A DNA stretch of 64,000 nt from assembly GCF_027947535.2 (NCBI RefSeq), contig NZ_JAAGKO020000024.1, positions 56,021 through 120,020 of the forward strand, read 5' to 3'. The notes under the pieces were generated by a model. It ran no database searches. It saw only the letters and a list, made by a program, of their open reading frames with translations, and was not told the DNA's origin. This document shows positions 55,094-63,872 of this stretch, piece by piece; positions within the stretch are counted from its first letter, which is position 1; the number at the start of each line of letters is the position of its first letter. The DNA is from Streptantibioticus silvisoli. Lineage in GTDB: Bacteria > Actinomycetota > Actinomycetes > Streptomycetales > Streptomycetaceae. A program made the translations under genes and the position numbers.

Positions 55094-55145
55094 GTAAGGG
55101 CCTGAGCCTTCTCCACAGAGGTCAGTAAGGGCCTGAGCCTTCTCC
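55094..55145. repeat. Two exact 21-bp direct repeats in the AKR/AraC divergent region
   Basis: The 21-base sequence starting GTAAGGGCCTGAGCC occurs at 55094-55114 and 55125-55145, 31 bases apart (three helical turns). A third partial copy, CCTGAGCCTGATCCTTCTCC, lies at about 55074-55093. The repeats end just before the AraC gene and could be its binding sites. Confidence 0.85.
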
Positions 55146-55160
55146 GTATGGGAGCGCGGA

Positions 55161-56042
55161 ATGCTGGACGAGCTGGCGGCGGCGATCGCCCGGCACCGGG
55201 ACGGCCTGTGGTCCGACAGCGCGGTGCCGCGGCTGACGGTGGTCGCGTTCGACGAGTTTCTCGGCCCGGTCGACCTGCTGTACGAGCCGATGATCTGCTT
55301 CATCGCCGACGGCGCGAAGCGTTCCATCGCGGGCGACCGCAGCTGGGTCACCGGGCGCGGGGAGATGCTCCTCAACTCGCTGGTGCTCCCGGTCACCGCC
55401 ACGTTCGAACGGGTGCCGTACCGTTCAGCGGTGCTGCGGCTCGACGGCCGTGCGCTCGCCGACCTGCTGCTGGAGCTGGACGACGCCGATCCGCGCACGC
55501 TCCCCGGCCCCGGCGGCCCGCTCACCGCGCCGATGACGCCGGAGATCACCGACGCGGTCACCCGGTGGGTCCGGCTGCTCGACACCCCGGACGACATCCG
55601 TCCGCTGGCGGCCCGCGTCGAGAGCGAGATCCTCTACCGATTGCTCGGCAGCCCGCTGGGCCCGGCGCTGCGCCAGTTCACCCTGGCCGACTCCGGCTCC
55701 GCCCGGGTGCGTTCGGCGGCCGCGTGGATCTCCGCCCGCTACACCGAACCGCTCAGCGTCGACGCGATCGCCGCCGCGGCCCACATGAGCACCGCCACGC
55801 TGCACCGCCGGTTCAAGGCCGCCACCGGCATGAGTCCGCTGCGGTTCCAGAAGCAACTGCGGTTGCAGGAGGCCCGGCGCCGCCTGCTCGCCGGCGACAC
55901 CACGGCGGCGCTGGTCGCGGAGGCGGTGGGCTACACGAGCGCGACCCAGTTCAACCGCGAGTACCGGCGCGCGTACGGCCTCCCGCCCGGCCAGGACGCG
56001 GCCCGGCTGCGCGACCGGATGGCGACCGTCGCGGGTGCCTAG
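55161..56042 (+). CDS. AraC family transcriptional regulator
   Basis: A 293-residue regulator with an AraC_N-type cupin sensor (about 10-165; EPMICFIADGAKRSIAGDRSW, LNSLVLPVTATFERV) and a C-terminal double helix-turn-helix (about 190-285; ISARYTEPLSVDAIAAAAHMSTATLHRRFKAATGMSPLRFQKQLRLQEARRRLLAG, VGYTSATQFNREYRRAYGLPP). Probably activates the divergent aldo/keto reductase gene. Confidence 0.92.
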   Translation: MLDELAAAIARHRDGLWSDSAVPRLTVVAFDEFLGPVDLLYEPMICFIADGAKRSIAGDRSWVTGRGEMLLNSLVLPVTATFERVPYRSAVLRLDGRALADLLLELDDADPRTLPGPGGPLTAPMTPEITDAVTRWVRLLDTPDDIRPLAARVESEILYRLLGSPLGPALRQFTLADSGSARVRSAAAWISARYTEPLSVDAIAAAAHMSTATLHRRFKAATGMSPLRFQKQLRLQEARRRLLAGDTTAALVAEAVGYTSATQFNREYRRAYGLPPGQDAARLRDRMATVAGA

Positions 56043-56126
56043 TGCTCCGACCGCACGGGTTCGCCGCGGTGGCGGCCGGATGTCGCAGGACGTCCGTCAG
56101 CGAGATCTCCGTCGGCAGGATCTCCG

Positions 56127-57230
56127 TCAGCGAAGGGCGGAGGCGTCCATCCCGCCCAGCCGGCGGATCTCCTCCAGCGGATACGAGGTCTGCCTGCTCC
56201 GGCGCCGGAACCTGCTGTTGAAGTCCGACACCACCGCGGCGACCGGCGCGTGCCGGGCGATGATCGCCGCGGTCTTCTCCGGGATTCCGGTGGGGCGTTC
56301 GCCGTCCGCGTAGGCGCGCACCCGCTCGTAGCGGCCCGCCCAGTCCTCCACCCGGTGGCCGTACAGGGCGGTGACCAACCAGTTCACCAGATACGTCGTG
56401 GTGTAGCAGCGGTCGTATACCTGATGCCGGTCGAAGAAGTCGGCCTCGTCCTGCGACAGTTCGAACCTGGAGGAGAGGCTGAGGCCGTAGTCGGTGAAGT
56501 AGAGGCGCCGGCCGTCGGTGAGGATGTTCTCGAAGTGCGCGTCGAAGTGCAGGAGTCCGCGGCTGTTCATGAACGAGGTGCCGGCTGCCAGTTCCCTCTC
56601 CACCATGGCGCAGGCCCGGTCGGCGGTCTCGTCCCCGGCCCCGACCCGGCTGTTCAGCCACTGGTGCAGGTTCTGCGGGATGTACTCCAGGAACAGCGCG
56701 ACGCTCGCCGGGGACTGCCGGCGGGCCTCGATCCGGCGGCGCACCTGCGGGCCACCGCCCCAGTAGGCGACAGCCCGTTCGACGTCGGCGAGTTCTCCCG
56801 GAAGGGGCGTCGAGTCGGGCAGCACCCTCCAGTGGTACATCAGGGGGAAGCCGTCGTATTCCGCCGCGAGCACCCAGTTCGTCGTCATGGTGTGCACGGC
56901 GAGTTCCCGCCAGGCCCCGCCGCCCGGCCCGCCGATCTCGCCGATGCCGTACTGGCAGAAGACGGGCAGCTCGAACAGATTCGCCGTGGAGCGGACGTGC
57001 TGAGGTTGCGTCTCCAGGTCGGTGAGGGGCACCCGTTTCACGAAGACCGGGGTGCCGGCAACCTCCAGCAGGGCCGACGTGCCGCCGATGCCGGACCCGA
57101 GCGGCACGGCCGTGTCCACCAGCTCGCCCAGCGTGCGATCGCTGCACAGGGCCAGTGACGTGGAGACGGCACCATGGGCGGTCAGACGTGCGTCGCGCGA
57201 CATCTCAGGGTCTTTCACCGCGGCCTCCAT
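56127..57230 (-). CDS. Protein-kinase-fold protein (kinase or phosphotransferase-like)
   Basis: A 367-residue protein with the protein-kinase/aminoglycoside-phosphotransferase core: glycine-rich VPLGSGIGGTSALLEV, the ATP-binding Lys in TPVFVKRVPL, catalytic loop LLHFDAHFENIL (Asp and Asn) and the DFG-equivalent YFTDYGLSLSS. Length and pattern match an actinobacterial kinase-like family. Target unknown. The region 57231-57470 after its start holds no firm gene. Confidence 0.82.
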   Translation of the reverse strand: MEAAVKDPEMSRDARLTAHGAVSTSLALCSDRTLGELVDTAVPLGSGIGGTSALLEVAGTPVFVKRVPLTDLETQPQHVRSTANLFELPVFCQYGIGEIGGPGGGAWRELAVHTMTTNWVLAAEYDGFPLMYHWRVLPDSTPLPGELADVERAVAYWGGGPQVRRRIEARRQSPASVALFLEYIPQNLHQWLNSRVGAGDETADRACAMVERELAAGTSFMNSRGLLHFDAHFENILTDGRRLYFTDYGLSLSSRFELSQDEADFFDRHQVYDRCYTTTYLVNWLVTALYGHRVEDWAGRYERVRAYADGERPTGIPEKTAAIIARHAPVAAVVSDFNSRFRRRSRQTSYPLEEIRRLGGMDASALR

Positions 57231-57470
57231 CCGGCTGCCGAGCCCGACTGGGCGACGGCTGCGCGATCACGCCGAGCGCAACGACGCCCGGCTCTGCGAT
57301 CTCGCCCTCCGGAGCGGGCGGAGGACGTCCAGGAACCTTATGCCGCTGTCAGCGCCACCGGTCGGTGCGCGAGGTGCGCCACGAGCAGCAGGGGCTGCTC
57401 ATCGCGGAGCGCGCCCCCTCCGGCCAGCGCCTCCACCGGCAGGACGCCGTCGCCCCGGTCCGGGACTACG

Positions 57471-58022
57471 TCAAGGCGGGGTCGAAGCATGCCGGTGCCT
57501 GCCGGTCCCGGCGCTCCCGGGACGAACGGGAATCGGGTGTGGGCTGCTCGGGGCGCCCGGGATCCACCGCGTGCAGGGGTCGGTGATCTCGCGGAGCTGC
57601 TCCAGGATCTGGTGCAGCAGCGTGAAGTTGCGGGTGCCCAGGTAGGTCTCCCACTCCGCGAGGATCTCCTCGAGCGTGACCGCGGCCACCTCGACCGCCC
57701 GCCGGCCGCGTTCCTCGATCACGATCAACCGGGCACGGCCGTCCCTGGGGTCGGGGACCCGGCAGACATAGCCCAGGCACTCCAGTTGGTCGACCAGCGC
57801 ACCGGCGTTCTGCTTGGTCATCTGTGCCCGGTCACACAGGTCCGTCAGACGCGAACCGTCCGGCGCGACGCGCTGGAACACCCGGCATTGGGCGAGCGTC
57901 CAGTCGTCGAACCCGGCCTCCCGCAGGGCGCGGAACATCCGGCCCTCGGCGTACCGGTACGGCATGAACAACGCCACTCCCGGACCAACCCGCCGATCAT
58001 CGCCCATGCCGCTCGGCTTCAT
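57471..58022 (-). CDS. MarR family transcriptional regulator
   Basis: A 183-residue regulator: GRMFRALREAGFDDWTLAQCRVFQRV, recognition region SRLTDLCDRAQMTKQNAGALVDQLECLGYVCRVPDPRDGRARLIVIEERG, then a C-terminal dimer helix. It lies downstream of, and in the same direction as, the luciferase-like oxidoreductase gene, with a 174-base gap. The start at ATG 58022 (MKPSGMGDD) is tentative; the next is ATG 58007. Confidence 0.85.
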   Translation of the reverse strand: MKPSGMGDDRRVGPGVALFMPYRYAEGRMFRALREAGFDDWTLAQCRVFQRVAPDGSRLTDLCDRAQMTKQNAGALVDQLECLGYVCRVPDPRDGRARLIVIEERGRRAVEVAAVTLEEILAEWETYLGTRNFTLLHQILEQLREITDPCTRWIPGAPSSPHPIPVRPGSAGTGRHRHASTPP

Positions 58023-58196
58023 CACCCACCTGATCCCACGAACCCCGCACCCTGCCTCGACGCCGCCACACATCGCCCCCACCCGATCGCGGCAGCGCGT
58101 GCACGGCGCGACGCACGCAGCGTTCCGCACCCGCCGTACCCCCCGTCAACGACGCTGTCAATACGGTGAGTTGACGCTGCATCAGCAGAGTCAAGC

Positions 58197-59126
58197 TCAG
58201 TCGTTCGCCAGCTCGCCGAGCAGGCGCCAGGTGCGACGCTGGTCCGCCGGACCGCCCAGGTCCGTCTCGGTCGCGACGATCTCGGTGGCTCCCGCGGCGC
58301 GGTAGCGACGTATCGCGGCTGCGACGGTCTCCTCGTCGCCGATCACCGCCAGTTCCGCCGCCCGGTCCTTGCCTTCCAGGCCGACGACGCGGTGATAGGA
58401 GGGCAGTTGGTCGTACATGGCGAGTTGCCGTTCGGCGTTTTCCCGGACGCGATCAACATCCGAGGTGACCACGACGGGGAGCAACGTGACCACGCGTGGC
58501 GCGGGCCGACCTGCCTTCTGGGCGGCGGAGGTGATCGTGGGGACGATGTGCTCGTCGAGCGTCTTCGGTCCGGCCAGGTAGGGGATGGTGCCGTCGGCGA
58601 GTTCGCCCGTGACGCGCAGAGCCTGCGGACCCATGGCCGCGACCAGTACGGGCACGGTCGGCTCGGCGCCGGGGACCTTCGCGGACATGAGCGTGGTCGT
58701 GCTGAGGCGTTCACCGTGGAAGTCCGCGGACCCGGTCTCCACGAGGGAGCGCAGCACGGTCAGGAATTCGCGCAGCAGGCCGATGGGACGGTCGTAGGGC
58801 AGACCGAAGGTGGCCTCCATGAACGCGGGCGCGCCGAGCGCGAGACCCAGATCGTAGCGCCCATGGGTGGCGGCCTGGGTGGTTTGCGCCTGGCTGGAGA
58901 CAAGCAGCGGGTGACGGCCGAAGATCGGAATCGCCGAGCTGCCGACACGCAACTGCGGCACTTCACGACCGACGATCGCGGCCAGTCCCGGCGAGTCGTA
59001 ATCGAATCGCTGGCCGAACCAGGCCGACCGCAGTCCGGCTGCGGCCACCTCGCGGGCCTGTTCGACGATCGCGTCCACGTAGTTGGGCGCCTCAGGGGGC
59101 GCGAAGAGAACGACACCAGTGCTCAT
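58197..59126 (-). CDS. LLM-class F420/FMN-dependent oxidoreductase
   Basis: A 309-residue luciferase-like monooxygenase-fold protein: YVDAIVEQAREVAAAGLRSAWFGQRFDYDSPGLAAIVGREV, GSSAIPIFGRHPLLVSSQAQTTQAATHGRYDLGLALG, and PVLVAAMGPQALRVTGELADGTIPYLAGP. Actinobacterial members of this group (TIGR03564-like) usually use coenzyme F420. The substrate is unknown; the flanking MarR and hemerythrin genes suggest a redox or detoxification setting. Confidence 0.9.
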   Translation of the reverse strand: MSTGVVLFAPPEAPNYVDAIVEQAREVAAAGLRSAWFGQRFDYDSPGLAAIVGREVPQLRVGSSAIPIFGRHPLLVSSQAQTTQAATHGRYDLGLALGAPAFMEATFGLPYDRPIGLLREFLTVLRSLVETGSADFHGERLSTTTLMSAKVPGAEPTVPVLVAAMGPQALRVTGELADGTIPYLAGPKTLDEHIVPTITSAAQKAGRPAPRVVTLLPVVVTSDVDRVRENAERQLAMYDQLPSYHRVVGLEGKDRAAELAVIGDEETVAAAIRRYRAAGATEIVATETDLGGPADQRRTWRLLGELAND

Positions 59127-59276
59127 GGTGTTTTCACCTGCTCCGACACGGCGAGAAATTCTCTCGCATGAGTGAATGGATGGTGTTCCGGTGGGACGGA
59201 ACGCCGGACCTGCGCGGAGACGGCGAATAACACCGTCACGCGCAGCCGTTCCTGGCGTGGTGGATCGCGGGTGGGA

Positions 59277-59927
59277 TCAGCCGCGGATGGTGGTGGTTTC
59301 GCGGGTGAACCGGCGGTGGCCGATGAGTTTGTAGGCCAGGCGAGCCGGGGTCGGCAGGATCCGCATGAACCTCTGGCGTTCCGCGTCGTCGGTTTCCTCG
59401 GTGATGTGGCCGAGGATGATCAGCCGCCGGGTGAGAGGGATCGCGCTCATGCCGTGTTTGCCGAGGGCGTCCCATTCCCTTTGCGTCAGTGTGACGGAGG
59501 CGATCGGGAGTATTTTCTGCTCCTCTTCGGCGAGGTGGTCGATGAGTGTCGGCATCATGGCGTCGATGACGGCCGCCATCCGCCCGCCGACGGCGGGGTC
59601 GGCGCTCGCCGTCCACGCCGGCAGCTCTGCGTCGATGGCCGTGACGGCGTCGTCGACCTGCGCGTGCTGCGTGTCCATCCGGTCCATCAGCTCCGGGTCG
59701 AGCACGGCTCGCTCGCGGAGCAGGTGGAAGAGCAGTTCGTCCTCGCCGGTGTGGTGCGTGTGGAGGAAGTCCAGCATCTCCCGGGCGTGGGCGCCGATGA
59801 CCTTGGATCGCGCGCGGTCACCGGCCGCGGCACGGAACAACCGCGGAAGCTGACCGAACTCGCGCCGCAGGACGCGGTGGATCAGCACCATTTCGTGGGT
59901 GTCGACAGGGGGTGTGTACGGGCTCAT
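59277..59927 (-). CDS. Hemerythrin (HHE) domain protein
   Basis: A 216-residue helical protein with the diiron or oxygen-binding HHE ligands: His in VDTHEMVLIHRVLRREFG, HTHHTGEDELLFHLL (HxxxE), MDTQHAQVDDAV, and IDHLAEEEQKILPI (HxxxxE). It may sense or store O2 or NO, or act as an oxidoreductase. Start ATG 59927 with a GAGGAG RBS; the start overlaps the stop of an upstream remnant ORF (ATGA). Confidence 0.9.
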   Translation of the reverse strand: MSPYTPPVDTHEMVLIHRVLRREFGQLPRLFRAAAGDRARSKVIGAHAREMLDFLHTHHTGEDELLFHLLRERAVLDPELMDRMDTQHAQVDDAVTAIDAELPAWTASADPAVGGRMAAVIDAMMPTLIDHLAEEEQKILPIASVTLTQREWDALGKHGMSAIPLTRRLIILGHITEETDDAERQRFMRILPTPARLAYKLIGHRRFTRETTTIRG

Positions 59928-60100
59928 CGTGACTCCTCGGTGGTCGCTGTGTTCTGGACGACTTCGCGCACGGTGGCTGCCGGGCCGGCCGATGAGCTCG
60001 ACCAGGTCGTCGCGGTCGGTGAACAGCTCGCCGCGGGCCGGCCCGGCATCGACGTCGGCGGCCGTTTCCAGGGCCGCCCCGGCAGGTCGCACTGCGGCGT
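59924..60100 (-). pseudogene. 3' remnant of an oxidoreductase-like gene
   Basis: The sequence upstream of the hemerythrin gene reads LETAADVDAGPARGELFTDRDDLVELIGRP in one frame. After a one-base shift near 59985 it reads ATVREVVQNTATTEESR and stops at the ATGA shared with the hemerythrin start. The end resembles the C terminus of NmrA-type NAD(P)H-binding proteins (LIGRP..TVREV). The rest of that gene is missing. It is probably what is left of a coupled upstream gene. Confidence 0.4.
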
Positions 60101-60315
60101 TGCGCAAGCGTCGACGGCAGTGTCATCCGACCCTTGAGCCGCCGCACTAGTCAGTTACCATTACTACTGTACACCGTGGCGACGTCAACAGATGCGACGT
60201 CGCCGGGTGGACGGTGCGTGCAGAATGCAGTGCGGTACGCCTGGCAGTACCGGGCTCCACGTCGCCGAATCGCCCGGATCGGCGGGCGTCGGCCAGCTTT
60301 GGCCTTGCCTTGACA

Positions 60316-60334
60316 TAGTCAGGTCCGTTGACTA
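60316..60334 (+). promoter_or_regulatory. TAGTCA-N7-TGACTA inverted repeat upstream of the NAD(P)H-binding protein gene
   Basis: A perfect 6-bp inverted repeat in an AT-richer stretch 96 bases before the start. The TTGACA-like sequence CTTGACATAGTCA overlaps it and may be the -35. Another TAGTCA lies at 60148-60153 beside TTACCATTACTACTGTACA. Two copies of TAGTCA in one divergent region suggest a shared regulator. Confidence 0.65.
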
Positions 60335-60429
60335 AATTGGTGCATCAGATCCTCGCCCCACGTGGTGCGCAGCCAGTGGCGGCGGCCCGGCGAGGTTCGA
60401 TCCGGGATTCACAGAGAAGGCGAAATGCC

Positions 60430-61062
60430 ATGAGGTTTCTTGTCCTTGGAGCAACCGGTCGTACCGGCGTTCTCCTGGTCAAAAAGGCACTCGACCAGGG
60501 ACACCAGATCAGCGCTCTCGTGCGGAGCGCCGGGGCCACCGTCGACCCACGCGCTCGGATCGTCAGCGGCGACGTCACCGACGCCACCGTGATCGCGAAG
60601 GCGGCCCGGGGTCATGACGCGATCATCAGCGCGCTTGGAGTGAAAAGCATCAGCGAAACCCCCACGCTGATCACCGACACCGTCCGTGCGGTCGTCGAGT
60701 CCGCCAAGACATCAGGCGTTGACCGTTTCGTCGTTCTGTCCGCGTTCGGAGTGGGCGACTCTCTCGCCAAAGCCTCATTCCTTGCGGGCCCGCTGTTCCG
60801 CACCGTGCTTCGGAAAAAGTACGCGGACAAAGCCGCGTCGGAAGTGCTTTTGAGGGCCAGCGATCTGAAATGGACCCTCGAATACCCCGGAGCATTGAAT
60901 AATCGAGGCGACAGCCGCTGTACCGAGGCCGTACTCGAGGACGTCACGAAGACGCCGATCTTCCCCTCGACCTCTCGCGCGAACGCCGCCGACTTCCTGC
61001 TCCGCTCCGCCGTGGAGGGCACCTTCATCCGCCGGACCGCCGTCGTCATGGACAGCAAATAG
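60430..61062 (+). CDS. NAD(P)H-binding SDR-like protein (NmrA/BVR-B type)
   Basis: A 210-residue Rossmann protein: FLVLGATGRTGVLLVKKALDQGHQISALVRS (dinucleotide loop), IVSGDVTDATVIAKAARGHDAIISALG, VDRFVVLSAFGVGDS and a YPGALNN segment. It fits the atypical SDR-a5 (biliverdin-reductase-B/NmrA-like) group. Codon use is clearly less GC-biased than in neighbours (AAA, AAT, GAA and TTT-type codons are common), suggesting recent transfer. The ATG at 60430 is chosen for its normal Rossmann start; RBS GAGAAGG. Confidence 0.88.
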   Translation: MRFLVLGATGRTGVLLVKKALDQGHQISALVRSAGATVDPRARIVSGDVTDATVIAKAARGHDAIISALGVKSISETPTLITDTVRAVVESAKTSGVDRFVVLSAFGVGDSLAKASFLAGPLFRTVLRKKYADKAASEVLLRASDLKWTLEYPGALNNRGDSRCTEAVLEDVTKTPIFPSTSRANAADFLLRSAVEGTFIRRTAVVMDSK

Positions 61063-61138
61063 GTCACCGACGTTCGCATCCAGTAAAGACGGCGCCAGGT
61101 GGGATGCACCGCCGAGCGCAGCGAACAAGGAGCGGGAC

Positions 61139-62104
61139 ATGGACGACAACGTCGAGCAGAGCGATCCGGTGGCCGTACTGGAAGGTCAGGTGTGGGCGCT
61201 GGCCGCGGTGGTCGCGACCTTGCGGGAGACCGGGACGGGCTCGTTGGAGGAGGCTCTGGCGGCCGATCCCGTGCGGACCGCGGTGCTGGAGGCGGCCGGC
61301 GTGGTGCGACGGGACGGGGAGAAGGTGATAGCCGCCTCCGTCCTGCAACTCGGTCCCGCCGCCGCCAATGTGGCGTCCGCCCGGCTCAGTTCGATGCGGC
61401 AGGCGGTCGCTGCCGCCGGCGGTGAGGCGGTGCCGGGGTGGGACGCGCAGGGCGACGACGTACTGGTCGATCAGGGGCGCGCTTCCGCGGGCACCGGGCA
61501 CGCGCTCGCCACCCGCGTCGTGCCCGCCCTGTCGGGACTCGCCGACCGGCTCGCCCTGCCGGGCAGCCGCGTTCTGGACATCGGCACCGGGACCGCGGCG
61601 CTCGCCCTCGCGCTGGCCCAGGACCTGCCGCACGTCCACGTGACCGGGATCGACTACCTGGAGCGGGCGGTCCGGCTGGCCCGCCGGGAACTGGACACGG
61701 CCGGCCCCGGACCCGCCGACCGCGTCGAGGTACGGCATCAGGACGCCGTCGATCTGCGCGAACGGGATCTCTACGACCTGGTCTGGCTGCCCGCGCCGTT
61801 CCTCTCCCAGGACGTGTTGGACGCCTGCCTCCCGCACGTGGCGGCCGCCCTCACCGCCGGGGGATGGCTGGTGGCCGGCACCAACGCGGCACCGCGCGAG
61901 CCGCTGCTCGCGGCCGTCGCCGAGTGGACCGCGGCGCGCAACGGCGGCAGCGCGCTGACCTCGCACCGGATGAGCCGGGCGCTGGGCGACCTGGGGTTCC
62001 AGGACCTGCGCCGGATTCCCACGGTACCCGGCGGTCCGGTACTCGTGGCCGGTCGCCGCCCGGACCGCGCTGCGTCCGCGTCGCACCACGCGGACGAGCG
62101 GTGA
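61139..62104 (+). CDS. Class I SAM-dependent methyltransferase
   Basis: A 321-residue protein. Residues about 1-130 are a helical N-terminal domain; the SAM-binding Rossmann core follows with motif I VLDIGTGTAALALALA, HVTGIDYLERAVRLARREL, EVRHQDAVDL and YDLVWLPAPFLS. Substrate unknown. The gene ends without a downstream partner; 62105-62374 holds no gene. Confidence 0.88.
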   Translation: MDDNVEQSDPVAVLEGQVWALAAVVATLRETGTGSLEEALAADPVRTAVLEAAGVVRRDGEKVIAASVLQLGPAAANVASARLSSMRQAVAAAGGEAVPGWDAQGDDVLVDQGRASAGTGHALATRVVPALSGLADRLALPGSRVLDIGTGTAALALALAQDLPHVHVTGIDYLERAVRLARRELDTAGPGPADRVEVRHQDAVDLRERDLYDLVWLPAPFLSQDVLDACLPHVAAALTAGGWLVAGTNAAPREPLLAAVAEWTAARNGGSALTSHRMSRALGDLGFQDLRRIPTVPGGPVLVAGRRPDRAASASHHADER

Positions 62105-62374
62105 CCGACGCCCAGCGCGGCCCGCTGGAGCGGGTGCGGTCGTCCGCGTTCCCGCCGCTCGTCCTCACCACGCCGAGCCGGCGGCTCGCGGGCCGCGCGC
62201 CCGCCCGGCGAGCCGCCGCACCACCACCCGGATTCCTCGACGGTGTCGGGCACGGGGAAAAACCAGCCGTTCAGCGTCTTGACGCGTTTCAGCGTCCAAC
62301 GCTGATCAGCCGGACCGTGACGAGGCGGGAGCAGCACGGCTCCCGGGCGCGGCGCCTCGGGTGCGGCAGGGCGG

Positions 62375-62866
62375 TTACGCCCCGCCCGGGCCGGGGTCGG
62401 ACGGGGTGCCGGGCTCGTGGTGGTGCGTGAGCGCCTCGGCGAACCGGGTGGTGAGTTGTGCGAAGGCGGCGCGATCTTCCGGGCTGAACCCTGCCAGCGC
62501 GGTGGTGATGACGTCCTCGACGTTCCGGGTGACCACGGTCAGCGTCTCGTGGCCCGCGGGCGTCAGGCGGTTGTCCACGACGCGACCGCGGGCCTCGCTG
62601 CGTTCGATGAGCCCCCGGTCCTCGAGCCGGCGCAGCAACCCGCTGAGCGTCTGCGGCGTATGGCGTGAGGCTCGGGCCAGTTCGGAGGCGGAGGCGCCGG
62701 GATGTGTCGCCGTCTCCCGCAGCACCGCCCACAGGCCCAGGTTGAGATCCAGGGGTCGCAGGGCCTGGTCGATCCGCTGCCCCAGCAGGTGCTGTGCGCG
62801 TTTGAGAGCCAGGCCGAAGTCGACCACCGGTGACGAATCCGGCCCGCCGTCGCTGTGCGCGTCCAC
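62375..62866 (-). CDS. MarR family transcriptional regulator
   Basis: A 163-residue regulator: LALKRAQHLLGQRIDQALRPLDLNLGLWAVLRE, recognition helix ASASELARASRHTPQTLSGLLRRLEDRGLIERSEA, wing GRVVDNRLTPAGHE. It starts at GTG 62866 just after a GATAAAAT -10-like sequence. An inverted repeat about 22 bases upstream suggests autoregulation. Confidence 0.88.
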   Translation of the reverse strand: MDAHSDGGPDSSPVVDFGLALKRAQHLLGQRIDQALRPLDLNLGLWAVLRETATHPGASASELARASRHTPQTLSGLLRRLEDRGLIERSEARGRVVDNRLTPAGHETLTVVTRNVEDVITTALAGFSPEDRAAFAQLTTRFAEALTHHHEPGTPSDPGPGGA

Positions 62867-62887
62867 CCCGCCATTTTATCAGGACCG

Positions 62888-62917
62888 TTCCATATCGAAA
62901 CAACCTTCAATATGGAA
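62888..62917. promoter_or_regulatory. TTCCATAT-N14-ATATGGAA inverted repeat
   Basis: A perfect 8-bp inverted repeat with a 14-base spacer immediately upstream of the MarR promoter. Long-spaced AT-rich sites like this are common for MarR regulators. The spacing places the half-sites two helical turns apart. Confidence 0.75.
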
Positions 62918-63016
62918 GGCGGCGACTTGGGAGAACGGTGCGCCCTGCCCACGGCGCAGAACGGGCATGACTGCGTCTCAGGTCGAGCGCGCGGCGCGGG
63001 TGGACTCAAGACCCGA

Positions 63017-63868
63017 TCACGGGCCGATCCTTTCCGGGAGGCCGGGGAAGAGGCGCCGGGCGTTGGTGCAGCCGATCCGTCGACGGTCGCTGTCGCTGAT
63101 GGCTGCGTTGTCGAACCAGTCGGAGGCTTCGCGCATGGACTCGTACGGGTAGTCGCTGGAGTACAGCACGCGGTCGACGCCGATCTCGGCCAGGGTCGCG
63201 TTGAGCGTCTGGGTGTGGAAGTTGCCGCTGGTCGTCACGTAGAAGTTGTCGTGCAGGTAGGAGCTCAACGGCTTCTCGAACGTGATCAGGTCGCCCATGA
63301 AGGCCGCGCGGTGGGAGATCCGCCAGATGTTGAACGGCAGCGTCTCGCCCAGATGGCCGAGGATGACGGTGAGCCCGGGGAACCGGTCGAACAAGCCGCT
63401 GGTCATCAAACGCAATGCGTGGGTGGAGGTCTCGACCGTGAACGTCCACACGGCGCCGAACAGCTCCGGGTGCCCCTCGTAGATCCCCCGATTGCCTGCC
63501 AGCGGGTCGCGAGGGTGCAGGTAGACCGGCACGCCGAGCGCCTCGACACGCTCCCAGAAGGGCAGGAAGCGCTCATGGTCGTAGTACCAGCCGGTGTCGG
63601 CGTCACCGACGTTGCTGTAGCCGTTGACCAGCGCTCCGTGGAACCCGAGTTGGGTCACACAGCGCTCCAGCTCGGCCGCGGCTGCGGCCGGGTCCTGCAA
63701 TGGCAGGGCCGCGAACGCGCCGAAGCGGGTCGGGTGGGCGGCCACGACCTCGGCCAGCTGGTCGTTCGCGACCCGGGCCCGGGTGACCGCCTGACGCGGG
63801 TCGACCACCCCCTGGACGCCAGGACTGGTCAGCGACAGCAGGGAGAAATCGATACCGGCGGCATCCAT
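63017..63868 (-). pseudogene. Gamma-resorcylate decarboxylase/ACMSD-type amidohydrolase, 5' end cut off by an IS element
   Basis: 283 residues remain: MDAAGIDFSLLSLTSPGVQG, AHPTRFGAFAALPLQDP, VYLHPRDP (metal-binding His), GLTVILGHLGETLPFNIWRI (second His) and VLYSSDYPYE (catalytic Asp). This is the amidohydrolase_2 family, aromatic acid decarboxylases of about 325-350 residues. The first 40-60 residues with the opening ExH/HxH metal ligands are missing, and the sequence before MDAAG runs within two or three codons into the start of a transposon. The current ATG is therefore an internal Met of the original gene. Confidence 0.82.
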
Positions 63869-63872
63869 CTCC

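Noticed and set aside
57155..57586. Plus-strand frame with plausible sequence (REVRHEQQGLLIAERAPSG..)
   Set aside because: It looks partly protein-like but runs into the antisense of the MarR gene, has no clear start or RBS and no recognised family; at most a remnant.
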